From Pseudolabrys sp. (GTDB lineage Bacteria; Pseudomonadota; Alphaproteobacteria; Rhizobiales; Xanthobacteraceae): DNA of 7,264 nucleotides. Each line of letters starts with the position of its first letter. The stretch's first letter is position 1. Under the pieces are notes generated by a model that made no database searches, was not told where the DNA came from, and was given only the letters and a program-made list of their open reading frames with translations. Where the stretch lies: the NCBI GenBank assembly GCA_026125925.1, contig JAHCKF010000178.1, forward strand, positions 1-7,264. Direction: 5' to 3'. The position numbers were made by a program, and so were the translations under genes. Positions 1-5,086 of the stretch are shown piece after piece.

Positions 1-129
1 TTCCGGCGCGTCGCGCACATCGACGACCAGCGTGTCGCCCTTGGCGATGAGCTCCTTCGCCTGCGCCGGCGAAATACGCGGCACCGCGGCGTTGGCTTGC
101 TCCATCAGCTCTTTCAAGGTGGTGGCCAT
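1..129 (-). CDS. Rhodanese-like domain protein (5' part only)
   Basis: Only the first 43 residues lie in the window; the gene runs off the left edge. The visible protein has a helical N-terminus (MATTLKELMEQAN), then PRISPAQAKELIAKGDTLVVDVRDAPE. The Ile-Ser-Pro-x-x-Ala start followed by a hydrophobic strand ending in VDVRD is the first conserved block of rhodanese (sulfurtransferase) domains. The active-site cysteine loop would be further downstream and is not visible, so catalytic activity cannot be judged. No signal peptide is seen, so the protein is probably cytoplasmic. The start is the ATG at 129, with GGAG at 138-141 on the minus strand as ribosome binding site. The gene lies 68 bases downstream of csaA on the same strand and may be co-transcribed with it. 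Its ribosome binding site lies inside a hairpin (135-159). Confidence 0.8.
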   Translation of the reverse strand, partial: MATTLKELMEQANAAVPRISPAQAKELIAKGDTLVVDVRDAPE

Positions 130-134
130 GTCAC

Positions 135-159
135 ATTCTCCGATGACGATCGGGAGAAT
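135..159 (-). promoter_or_regulatory. Hairpin covering the rhodanese-gene ribosome binding site
   Basis: On the minus strand, ATTCTC-C-CGAT, a four-base loop and ATCGGAGAAT form a 10-bp stem with one bulged base. Its 3' arm contains the GGAGAA that serves as Shine-Dalgarno for the ATG at 129. Folding would hide that site, so translation may depend on readthrough from csaA or on unfolding. The pairing is seen in the sequence; the regulatory role is inferred. Confidence 0.4.
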
Positions 160-197
160 ATGGGGCCTGGGACCGTCGAGGCAAGCCGGTCGAGCCG

Positions 198-539
198 TCA
201 GAACAGCGCGGCGCCGAGCTCGACCGCCTGCTCGGGCGTGACGAAAATCGTGGCGCCGCCTTCGCCGGGCACGCCGAGCGTCAGGACCTCCGAAACCTCA
301 GGTCCCATTCGGCGCGGCGCGAAGTTGACGACCGCGAGCACCTGACGGCCGACCAGTTGCTCTTTGCTGTAATGCCGATAGGCGCCGCACGACACTCTCG
401 TGCCGATGTCGCCGCCGAAGTCGATGGTCATGCGCCAGGTCGGCTTCTTTGTCTGCGCTTCCTCGACCTTGACGATGCGGCCGACGCGGATGTCGAGCGC
501 GTCGAAGTGCGAGAAGTCGGCGACGGGTTTGACGCTCAT
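198..539 (-). CDS. csaA: CsaA-like tRNA-binding / export chaperone protein
   Basis: This is a 113-residue protein consisting of a single tRNA-binding (EMAP-II / Trbp111-like) OB-fold domain, the usual length for CsaA. Recognisable blocks are FDALDIRVGRIVKVE (about 12-26), KKPTWRMTIDFGGDIGTR (31-48), LVGRQVLAVVNFAPRRMGP (62-80) and SEVLTLGVP (83-91). CsaA dimers bind tRNA and have been described in Bacillus as chaperones associated with protein export; the true role in Alphaproteobacteria is unclear. The segment around 50-54 (SCGAY) differs from the SSAQ commonly seen there. The start is the ATG at 539, chosen because homology begins there and AAAGG lies eight bases upstream on that strand. 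An open frame continues upstream but has unrelated composition and runs into the divergent SDR gene. The rhodanese gene follows on the same strand. Confidence 0.9.
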   Translation of the reverse strand: MSVKPVADFSHFDALDIRVGRIVKVEEAQTKKPTWRMTIDFGGDIGTRVSCGAYRHYSKEQLVGRQVLAVVNFAPRRMGPEVSEVLTLGVPGEGGATIFVTPEQAVELGAALF

Positions 540-602
540 GGTTTGCCTTTCGTCCGCCCTTGCCACACCATCCGCCGGAAGCATGGCACCAGGAGATTCA
601 GG

Positions 603-1298
603 ATGAAAGTGGCGATCGTGACAGCGGGCGGCAGCGGCATGGGCGCAGCCTGCGCGCGGAAACTGGCGGCGGACGGCTACAAGGTCGCGATCCTGTCGTC
701 GTCGGGCAAGGGCGAGGCGCTGGCCAAGGAGCTCGGCGGCATCGGCGTCACCGGCTCCAACCAGTCGAACGACGACCTCAAGCGCCTCGTCGATGAGACG
801 ATGAAGGCCTTCGGCCGCATCGACGCTCTGGTCAACTCGGCCGGCCACGGGCCGCGCGACGAGATTCTCAAGATCACCGATGAGCAGTGGCACACCGGCA
901 TGGACGTGTATCTGCTCAGCGCCATCCGTCCGGCGCGGCTGGTCGCGCCGATCATGGCGGCGCAGAGACAAGGCGCCATCGTCAACATCTCGACGGCTTG
1001 GGCCTTCGAGCCGAGCGCCATGTTTCCGACCTCGGGCGTATTTCGTGCCGGGCTTGCCGCCTTTGCCAAGCTTTTCGCCGACAAATACGCCCCCGACAAT
1101 GTGCGCATGAACAACGTGCTGCCGGGCTGGATCGACTCGCTGCCGGAGAAGGACGAGCGCCGCGACATGGTGCCGATGGCGCGTTACGGCACCGCCGACG
1201 AGATCGCCGCCACCGTGGCGTTCCTCGTCTCCGACGGCGCCGGCTACATTACCGGGCAGAATCTGAAGGTCGATGGCGGCCTGATGCGGGGGATTTGA
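603..1298 (+). CDS. SDR-family oxidoreductase-like protein with altered catalytic residues
   Basis: The 231-residue protein has the short-chain dehydrogenase/reductase Rossmann fold. It shows a cofactor loop TAGGSGMG (7-14), NSAG (78-81), VNIST (127-131), MNNVLPGWIDS (169-179) and a C-terminal YITGQNLKVDGG (215-226), the normal end of classical SDRs. Aligning on these blocks, the usual Asn-Ser-Tyr-Lys tetrad falls on Tyr103, Thr131, Ser144 and Arg148. None of the canonical residues is kept, and Phe141 with Arg148 gives an F-x6-R spacing resembling the Y-x6-K of enoyl reductases. The fold and nucleotide binding therefore look intact, but ordinary SDR chemistry is doubtful. The start is the ATG at 603, with AGGAG at 591-595 spaced seven bases. 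It is divergent from csaA and its substrate is unknown. I recall similar variants in Bradyrhizobium-type genomes, so this may be a conserved subfamily. Confidence 0.88.
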   Translation: MKVAIVTAGGSGMGAACARKLAADGYKVAILSSSGKGEALAKELGGIGVTGSNQSNDDLKRLVDETMKAFGRIDALVNSAGHGPRDEILKITDEQWHTGMDVYLLSAIRPARLVAPIMAAQRQGAIVNISTAWAFEPSAMFPTSGVFRAGLAAFAKLFADKYAPDNVRMNNVLPGWIDSLPEKDERRDMVPMARYGTADEIAATVAFLVSDGAGYITGQNLKVDGGLMRGI

Positions 1299-1371
1299 GC
1301 GCCGCCGTCATCGCCAGGCGCTACGCGTCCGGTGGGGTATCCGATGCCAATGCGGCCGGCAGCCATGTAGT

Positions 1372-1384
1372 GACCGTGACGGTC
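1372..1384. repeat. Short inverted repeat upstream of the small secreted-protein gene
   Basis: GACCGT and ACGGTC flank a single central G, a perfect 13-base dyad 80 bases before the ATG at 1465. The size and symmetry suit a regulator half-site pair, but no matching promoter was recognised nearby and chance is possible. The remainder of 1299-1464 shows nothing else I can support. Confidence 0.2.
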
Positions 1385-1464
1385 CGGTTGATCGACGTCA
1401 AAGGACCGCGCCAGGGCGCTCCTAAGAATTTCGCGGCCGAGGGGCATGTGAAAAGGAGCGACCT

Positions 1465-1749
1465 ATGCTGTCCAAGATCACGAGCCGATGCGCATTGGCG
1501 TTGGGCGCGACCCTTGTGTTTGCCACGGTGTCGCAGGCGCAGCCGGCCGGCCCACGCAATCAAGGTCCGGGCACCGGCCCTGTTGTGGCGGCTTGTCAGA
1601 ACGAGACCGAGCAACTGTGCGAAGGCAAGGAACATGGCAGTGGTGCGATCCGTGCTTGCCTGGAGGCGAACCGCGCCAAGCTGTCAACCGAGTGCAAAAA
1701 TGCGCTGGACAGCACCGGCCCCGGGCGCAGGCGAAACCTGAACAACTGA
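1465..1749 (+). CDS. Small secreted four-cysteine protein (GLG1/Cys-rich repeat-like)
   Basis: This 94-residue protein begins with a clear Sec-type signal peptide: a basic n-region (MLSKITSR), a hydrophobic stretch CALALGATLVFATV, and SQA giving a likely cleavage after Ala25. The mature part starts with a Gly/Pro/Gln-rich linker, then a module with cysteines at 44, 52, 65 and 77. The pattern ACQ-(7)-C-(12)-CLEANRAKLSTEC resembles the cysteine-rich repeat of the GLG1/FGFR-type family found in many small proteobacterial periplasmic proteins. The four cysteines probably form two disulfides in the periplasm. The function is unknown. Cys9 sits inside the signal peptide without a lipobox. The start is ATG with AAGGAG at 1453-1458, six bases away. 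It stands alone between the SDR gene and the small membrane-protein pair, with a weak terminator-like hairpin after it. Confidence 0.85.
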   Translation: MLSKITSRCALALGATLVFATVSQAQPAGPRNQGPGTGPVVAACQNETEQLCEGKEHGSGAIRACLEANRAKLSTECKNALDSTGPGRRRNLNN

Positions 1750-1757
1750 CGCTGCCG

Positions 1758-1780
1758 CCGCGACACACCGCGGTCTTTAT
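1758..1780 (+). terminator. Possible weak intrinsic terminator after the secreted-protein gene
   Basis: CCGCG (1758-1762) and CGCGG (1769-1773) form a five-base-pair stem around a six-base ACACAC loop, followed by TCTTTAT. The arrangement fits an intrinsic terminator nine bases after the stop codon, but the stem is short and the T-tract is interrupted. Confidence 0.3.
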
Positions 1781-1786
1781 ATCGTA

Positions 1787-1816
1787 TTGATGCCGCGCGG
1801 CGCATTTCCCTATCGA
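1787..1816 (+). promoter_or_regulatory. Candidate promoter for the small membrane-protein pair
   Basis: TTGATG (1787-1792) and TATCGA (1811-1816) are separated by 18 bases and resemble -35 and -10 boxes of a housekeeping promoter. Transcription would start near 1823, placing the 1840-1866 inverted repeat in a short 5' untranslated region. The -10 match is poor, so this is a guess supported mainly by position. Confidence 0.22.
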
Positions 1817-1839
1817 AGCTTTGCGCGGCGTTCGCCATT

Positions 1840-1866
1840 TTTCACGTGCTGCCGCAGCACGTGAAA
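1840..1866 (+). repeat. Perfect 27-base inverted repeat just before a ribosome binding site
   Basis: TTTCACGTGCTGC and GCAGCACGTGAAA are exact reverse complements around one central C (12 bp of stem and a CCG triloop when folded as RNA). The repeat ends one base before the AGGAGG (1868-1873) of the next gene. No T-tract follows on either strand, so it is not a standard intrinsic terminator. It could be a dimeric regulator operator, a 5' mRNA-stabilising hairpin, or a structure that keeps the ribosome binding site exposed. Confidence 0.75.
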
Positions 1867-1878
1867 GAGGAGGCGGCC

Positions 1879-2115
1879 ATGTCCCCTCGCTTCGACCGGC
1901 CCGATCAGGAATTTGACGACAAAGCCGAGAAACCCGACCTGTATTGGGTTCTGATCGCGCTCGCCATCGCCGCTTTCCTCGGCATGCTGATCGCGATCAA
2001 CAACAACGGCGGATTCGATTGCCGGACTATCGCAGATGGCGTGGCGCGGCGCAAATGCTTCGACGCTGCCATGCAGACGCAGCCCGCCAAGGGCGCGCAG
2101 ATCCCCACCCATTGA
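1879..2115 (+). CDS. Small single-span membrane protein, unknown function
   Basis: The protein has 78 residues and I do not recognise its family. A charged, proline-containing N-terminal tail of about 20 residues (rich in Asp, Glu, Lys, Arg) precedes one hydrophobic helix, LYWVLIALAIAAFLGMLIAI (21-40). A polar C-terminal tail follows with cysteines at 48 and 60. There is no cleavable signal peptide, so it is likely an inner-membrane protein. If the Cys-bearing tail is periplasmic, a disulfide between Cys48 and Cys60 is possible. The start is the ATG at 1879, because AGGAGG at 1868-1873 sits five bases before it. An in-frame GTG at 1846 lies inside the 1840-1866 inverted repeat and has no ribosome binding site. 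The gene is followed after 11 bases by another small membrane protein, probably translated from the same mRNA. Confidence 0.75.
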   Translation: MSPRFDRPDQEFDDKAEKPDLYWVLIALAIAAFLGMLIAINNNGGFDCRTIADGVARRKCFDAAMQTQPAKGAQIPTH

Positions 2116-2126
2116 AGGAGGCCACC

Positions 2127-2303
2127 ATGACCATGCTAGCGCAATGGGATCGTGTCCATCACGACCATGACGTAGCGACGGGAGCTTTCGTCAACAAAGC
2201 TCTGAAAGTTCTCAAAGGCGTGGCGGTCGCTGCCGCCATTGCCGCTGTCACCATCGCGATCGTCGCGATCCGGGTCTATATCTTTGTGCCGGCCCTACGC
2301 TGA
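2127..2303 (+). CDS. Very small membrane protein with His-rich N-terminus
   Basis: The protein has 58 residues and its family is not recognised. The N-terminal 27 residues are soluble and contain an HHDHD cluster (11-15) that could bind metal. A basic segment KALKVLKG follows, then a single hydrophobic helix of Ala, Val and Ile from about 32 to 54, ending in a short tail VPALR. It is probably an inner-membrane protein. The start is the ATG at 2127, with AAGGAG at 2115-2120 overlapping the stop region of the preceding gene. The 11-base gap indicates translational coupling or at least one transcript. The Met at the third codon (2133) is an alternative start but would be too far from the ribosome binding site. 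Confidence 0.72.
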   Translation: MTMLAQWDRVHHDHDVATGAFVNKALKVLKGVAVAAAIAAVTIAIVAIRVYIFVPALR

Positions 2304-2350
2304 CGCCGGACGACTTGCAGGCGTGCAGAAACTGTGGCATCTGACCGCGC

Positions 2351-2401
2351 ATGTTCGACGCGATGACATCCCCGCAGACCTGCTGGTGGCGCTGCTTGTA
2401 A
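2351..2401 (+). CDS. Possible trpS leader peptide with tandem Trp codons
   Basis: ATG at 2351 opens a 16-codon frame, MFDAMTSPQTCWWRCL, ending in TAA at 2399-2401. Two adjacent TGG codons lie at 2384-2389, five codons from the end, inside the 212-base region before a tryptophanyl-tRNA synthetase gene. This is the layout of a Trp-sensing leader peptide. Against it, no Shine-Dalgarno is visible before either ATG (2351 or 2363), and TGGTGG is common by chance in GC-rich DNA. Read as a candidate only. Confidence 0.25.
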   Translation: MFDAMTSPQTCWWRCL

Positions 2402-2404
2402 AAA

Positions 2405-2515
2405 GCGGCGCGTCGAATTTCTTTACACTCAACAGACGTAGCCGCCGTTCATCGGCAGCAACGTCATTTGACCCCAGCTTTCCGACGCGCGGCGGCTCCC
2501 AATCGGAGAACCGCC
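2405..2515 (+). promoter_or_regulatory. Candidate trpS leader with alternative structures and SD-sequestering hairpin
   Basis: Directly before the trpS ATG, GGCGGCTCC (2491-2499) can pair with GGAG plus CCGCC (2505-2508 and 2511-2515, AA bulge), around a five-base loop. This stem would bury the trpS Shine-Dalgarno. Two upstream segments compete for overlapping bases: GCGCGTCG (2408-2415) pairs with CGACGCGC (2483-2490), and AGCCGCCG (2440-2447) pairs with CGGCGGCT (2490-2497). Either could free the ribosome binding site. The pairings are read directly; the switch is inferred. No U-tract is seen, so control would be of translation rather than termination. The stretch 2304-2350 shows nothing I can support. 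Confidence 0.35.
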
Positions 2516-3535
2516 ATGCATGCCCCTCGCGACCTCAAGCCTGTCATCCTCACTGGCGACCGCACCACCGGTCCGCTGCACCTCGGCCATTATGTCGGCT
2601 CACTGCGCAACCGGCTGGCGCTGCAGGATACACACCGCCAGTTCCTGCTGCTCGCCGATTTGCAGGCGCTGACCGACAATGCTCACGACCCGGACAAGGT
2701 GCGGCGCAACGTCATTGAAGTGGCGCTCGATTATCTCGCCGTCGGCGTCGATCCGGGCAAGACCAGCATCTGCGTGCAGTCGGCGTTGCCGGCGCTGGCC
2801 GAACTGACCATGCTCTATATGAACTTCGTCTCGGTGGCGCGGCTCGAGCGCAATCCCACCATCAAGGACGAGATCCGCGCCCGCGGCTTCGGCCGCGACA
2901 TTCCAGCCGGGTTTATGTGCTACCCGGTCTCGCAGGCCGCCGACATCACCGGCTTCAAGGCGACCGTGGTGCCGGTCGGCGAGGACCAGGCGCCGCTGAT
3001 CGAGCAGACCAACGAGATCGTCCGCCGCGTCAATCATCAGGCCGGCCGCGACGTGCTCGTCGAGGCGCAGGCGCTGATCCCGAAGGTCGGCCGGCTGCCC
3101 GGCATCGACGGCAAAGCCAAGATGAGTAAGTCGCAGGGCAATGCGCTGCTGCTGTCGGCCTCGCCCGACGACATCAGGCGCGCCGTGCATTTGATGTACA
3201 CCGACCCGAACCATCTGCGCGTCAGCGATCCCGGCATGGTCGAGGGCAATGTCGTGTTTACGTATCTCGACGCCTTCGACCCGGACGCGGACGCCGTCGC
3301 CGCGCTGAAGGCGCACTACCGTCGCGGCGGCCTCGGCGACAAGGTGGTGAAGGCGCGGCTCGAAGCGCTGCTTCAAGACCTGCTGGCGCCGATCCGCGAG
3401 CGCCGCGCGGCGCTGGCGCGCGACGCGGAAGTTGTACTCGACGTGCTGCGCGACGGCACGGCCAAGGCGCGGGCCATCACCCAGGCGACGCTCGAGGAGG
3501 TGCGGGAAGGATTGGGAATTTTCCGTCTCGCTTAG
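2516..3535 (+). CDS. trpS: Tryptophanyl-tRNA synthetase, Firmicutes-like type
   Basis: The gene encodes a 339-residue cytoplasmic class I aminoacyl-tRNA synthetase that charges tRNA-Trp using ATP. Visible signatures are [10 protein letters not shown] (20-29, the HIGH motif), the tryptophan/ATP pocket region around 130-165 ([19 protein letters not shown], then VPVGEDQAP and EQTNEIVRR), and KMSKS (202-206). The length is complete. Wording such as [40 protein letters not shown] and YRRGGLGD matches the streptococcal/Firmicutes TrpRS type, not the form with an N-terminal SGVQPTG that is usual in Proteobacteria. This copy may therefore be an auxiliary enzyme, possibly acquired long ago, since its base composition matches its neighbours. 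The start is the ATG at 2516 with GGAG at 2505-2508; an in-frame upstream extension to 2468 is unlikely. A GC hairpin follows. Confidence 0.95.
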   Translation: MHAPRDLKPVILTGDRTTGPLHLGHYVGSLRNRLALQDTHRQFLLLADLQALTDNAHDPDKVRRNVIEVALDYLAVGVDPGKTSICVQSALPALAELTMLYMNFVSVARLERNPTIKDEIRARGFGRDIPAGFMCYPVSQAADITGFKATVVPVGEDQAPLIEQTNEIVRRVNHQAGRDVLVEAQALIPKVGRLPGIDGKAKMSKSQGNALLLSASPDDIRRAVHLMYTDPNHLRVSDPGMVEGNVVFTYLDAFDPDADAVAALKAHYRRGGLGDKVVKARLEALLQDLLAPIRERRAALARDAEVVLDVLRDGTAKARAITQATLEEVREGLGIFRLA

Positions 3536-3553
3536 CGGCCAGGACGAGATGCC

Positions 3554-3581
3554 GCCGCCCGGCGGCTTGTCGCCGGGCGGC
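3554..3581 (+). terminator. GC-rich hairpin after trpS
   Basis: GCCGCCCGGCG (3554-3564) and CGCCGGGCGGC (3571-3581) form an 11-bp perfect stem with a six-base loop, 18 bases after the trpS stop. No T-run follows on either strand (plus-strand continuation is GAGGAACGTGATAG). It may act as a Rho-assisted end, a 3' stabiliser, or part of the leader of the next gene. The AT-rich patch TAGAATTATAAA (3593-3604) after it is the most promoter-like spot before 3639, but has no well-spaced -35 box. Confidence 0.4.
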
Positions 3582-3638
3582 GAGGAACGTGATAGAATTA
3601 TAAACACTGCGCCCGATCAGCGGCGTTGGAGGTGGCCG

Positions 3639-4238
3639 ATGACCATCATGTACCACGACGGCAATCGCCAGTTGCAGGACCGCTTCGACAGCCGGCGCAT
3701 CGCCGACCGGCTCGAGGAAAAGCTCACGCGCACCGCCTTCACCGACGACGACAAGGTCTATATCGAAAGTCTGCCGTATTTCTTCATCGCCACCGCCGAT
3801 GCCGAAGGCCGGCCGGACTGCTCGTTCAAGGGCGGGCCGCCCGGCTTCGTTCGCGTCACCGGCGCATCGGAGTTGGCGTTTCCGGACTATGACGGCAACG
3901 GCATGTTCAAGAGCCTCGGCAATCTCGGCGTCAACGGTCATGTCGGGCTCTTGTTCATCGCCATGCACGGCAAGCCGAAGCGGCTGCGCGTGAACGGCCA
4001 GGCGCGCGTCGAGCGCGACGATCCGCTGCTCGCCTCGACGGTCGGCGCGCAGCTAATCGTTCGTGTCGCCGCGCGGGCGATCTTTCCCAACTGTCCGCGC
4101 TACATTCCCGACATGCAGCTTGCCGCGCCGTCCATCTACACGCCGCAAGCCGGTTGCGTGCCGCCGGAGCCGGCCTGGAAGGGCTTCGACGCCTTCAAGG
4201 ACGCCGTGCATCCGCGCCAGCCGACATTCGAAGGATGA
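3639..4238 (+). CDS. Pyridoxamine 5'-phosphate oxidase-related FMN-binding protein
   Basis: This 199-residue cytoplasmic protein belongs to the split-barrel flavin-binding PNPOx-related group. Recognisable blocks are a first strand pair SLPYFFIATADAEGRPDCSFKGG (45-66), the segment PDYDGNGMFKSLGNLGVNG followed by HVGLLFI (82-107), KRLRVNGQARV (114-124), and IFPNCPRYI (148-156) near the C-terminus, diagnostic for this subfamily. These proteins bind FMN or related cofactors. True vitamin B6 oxidase activity is not implied, and the substrate is unknown. The start is the ATG at 3639, with GGAGG at 3628-3632 spaced six bases; an ATG three codons later fits that site less well. It is convergent with the ABC permease gene, their stop codons only seven bases apart. 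No functional link with trpS is evident beyond shared orientation. Confidence 0.88.
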   Translation: MTIMYHDGNRQLQDRFDSRRIADRLEEKLTRTAFTDDDKVYIESLPYFFIATADAEGRPDCSFKGGPPGFVRVTGASELAFPDYDGNGMFKSLGNLGVNGHVGLLFIAMHGKPKRLRVNGQARVERDDPLLASTVGAQLIVRVAARAIFPNCPRYIPDMQLAAPSIYTPQAGCVPPEPAWKGFDAFKDAVHPRQPTFEG

Positions 4239-4245
4239 GCCTTCT

Positions 4246-5076
4246 CTAGTTGTTGCGAATGCCGCGCAGGCGCTCGTTGCGCCGACGCAGCATTTCCAGC
4301 GACGCCAGCATCACCACCGACACCAGGATCATGATGGTGGCGACCGCTGTGATGGTCGGCGAGATGTTCTCGCGCAGGCCGGAGAACATCTCGCGCGGCA
4401 GCGTACGCTGTTCGGGACCGGCGACCATCAGCACCACGACGACCTCGTCGAAACTCGTCGCAAAGGCGAACAGCGCGCCGGAGGCAACCCCGGGCGCGAT
4501 CAGCGGCAGGATGACCTTGAAGAAGGTCGTCACCGGCGCGGCGCCGAGGCTGGCGGAGGCGCGGGCGAGATTGTCGTCGAAGCCCTTGAGCGTCGCCGCC
4601 ACGGTGATGACGACGAAAGGTGTGCCGAGCGCGGTGTGGGCGAGGATCAGGCCGGTGTAGCTGGCGGTCAGGCCGAGCGGCGCGAAGAAGAAGTAGAAGC
4701 CGACGGCGACGATGACCACCGGCACGATCATCGGCGACAGGAGGATCGCCATGACGAGGCCCTTGCCGCGGAAATCGGCGCGCGTCAGGCCGAGCGCGGC
4801 GACGGTGCCGAGCGCGGTGGCGAGCACGGCGCTCGATATGCCGATGATGAAGCTGTTACGCAGCGCCCGCATCCACTGCTCGGAGGCGAGGAAGGTGTGA
4901 TACCAACGGAAGGACAGGCCATCGAGCGGGTAGGTCAGGAAGGTGCCCGAGTTGAACGACAGCGGCACGATGGCGAGAATCGGCGCCATCAGGAAGAACA
5001 GCACCAGCCCGCTGCTGACGTAGAGCACCGTGCGCCAGAAGCGCTCTTCGCGGGTGAGGTGCCGAGTGGCGGCCAT
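4246..5076 (-). CDS. ABC transporter permease, PotC-like (polyamine/opine type)
   Basis: The 276-residue inner-membrane subunit has about six predicted helices, beginning with YVSSGLVLFFLMAPILAIVPL (20-40). The cytoplasmic EAA loop that contacts the ATPase is visible at about 171-195 (ARASASLGAAPVTTFFKVILPLIAP), with conserved SLGA and ILP but Arg in place of the usual Glu. The length is normal for PotC/PotI permeases. It would form the channel together with the upstream PotB-like subunit. The start is the ATG at 5076, ten bases after the stop of the preceding permease, with GAGGGGG as ribosome binding site overlapping that stop; the tight spacing suggests coupled translation. The operon ends here, with no ATPase gene following. 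The substrate class (spermidine, putrescine or related) is inferred from family only. Confidence 0.9.
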   Translation of the reverse strand: MAATRHLTREERFWRTVLYVSSGLVLFFLMAPILAIVPLSFNSGTFLTYPLDGLSFRWYHTFLASEQWMRALRNSFIIGISSAVLATALGTVAALGLTRADFRGKGLVMAILLSPMIVPVVIVAVGFYFFFAPLGLTASYTGLILAHTALGTPFVVITVAATLKGFDDNLARASASLGAAPVTTFFKVILPLIAPGVASGALFAFATSFDEVVVVLMVAGPEQRTLPREMFSGLRENISPTITAVATIMILVSVVMLASLEMLRRRNERLRGIRNN

Positions 5077-5086
5077 GGCGTCCCCC

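Noticed and set aside
357..602. Upstream extension of the SDR gene
   Set aside because: It overlaps csaA on the other strand, has no SDR homology, and the ATG at 603 has a well-spaced AGGAG.
1465..1500. Lipoprotein signal in the small secreted protein
   Set aside because: Cys9 is too early and lacks the Leu-Ala-Gly-type lipobox; a standard signal peptidase I site (SQA) fits better.
1846..1878. GTG start for the 78-residue membrane protein
   Set aside because: The GTG lies inside the 1840-1866 inverted repeat without a ribosome binding site; ATG 1879 follows AGGAGG.
2422..2427. TTTACA with TTGTAA at 2396 as a trpS promoter
   Set aside because: The spacer is about 20 bases and the -10 match is poor.
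2600..3607. 335-codon minus-strand open frame opposite trpS
   Set aside because: Antisense shadow of trpS; no recognisable domain and no proper start context.
3584..3610. GGAAC resembling the -35 of a general-stress (EcfG) promoter
   Set aside because: No GTT-type -10 element occurs at the expected 16-17 base spacing.
4230..4244. GAAGG/CCTTC mini-hairpin across the convergent stop codons as a bidirectional terminator
   Set aside because: Only five base pairs with a weak T-tract; not enough to call a terminator.
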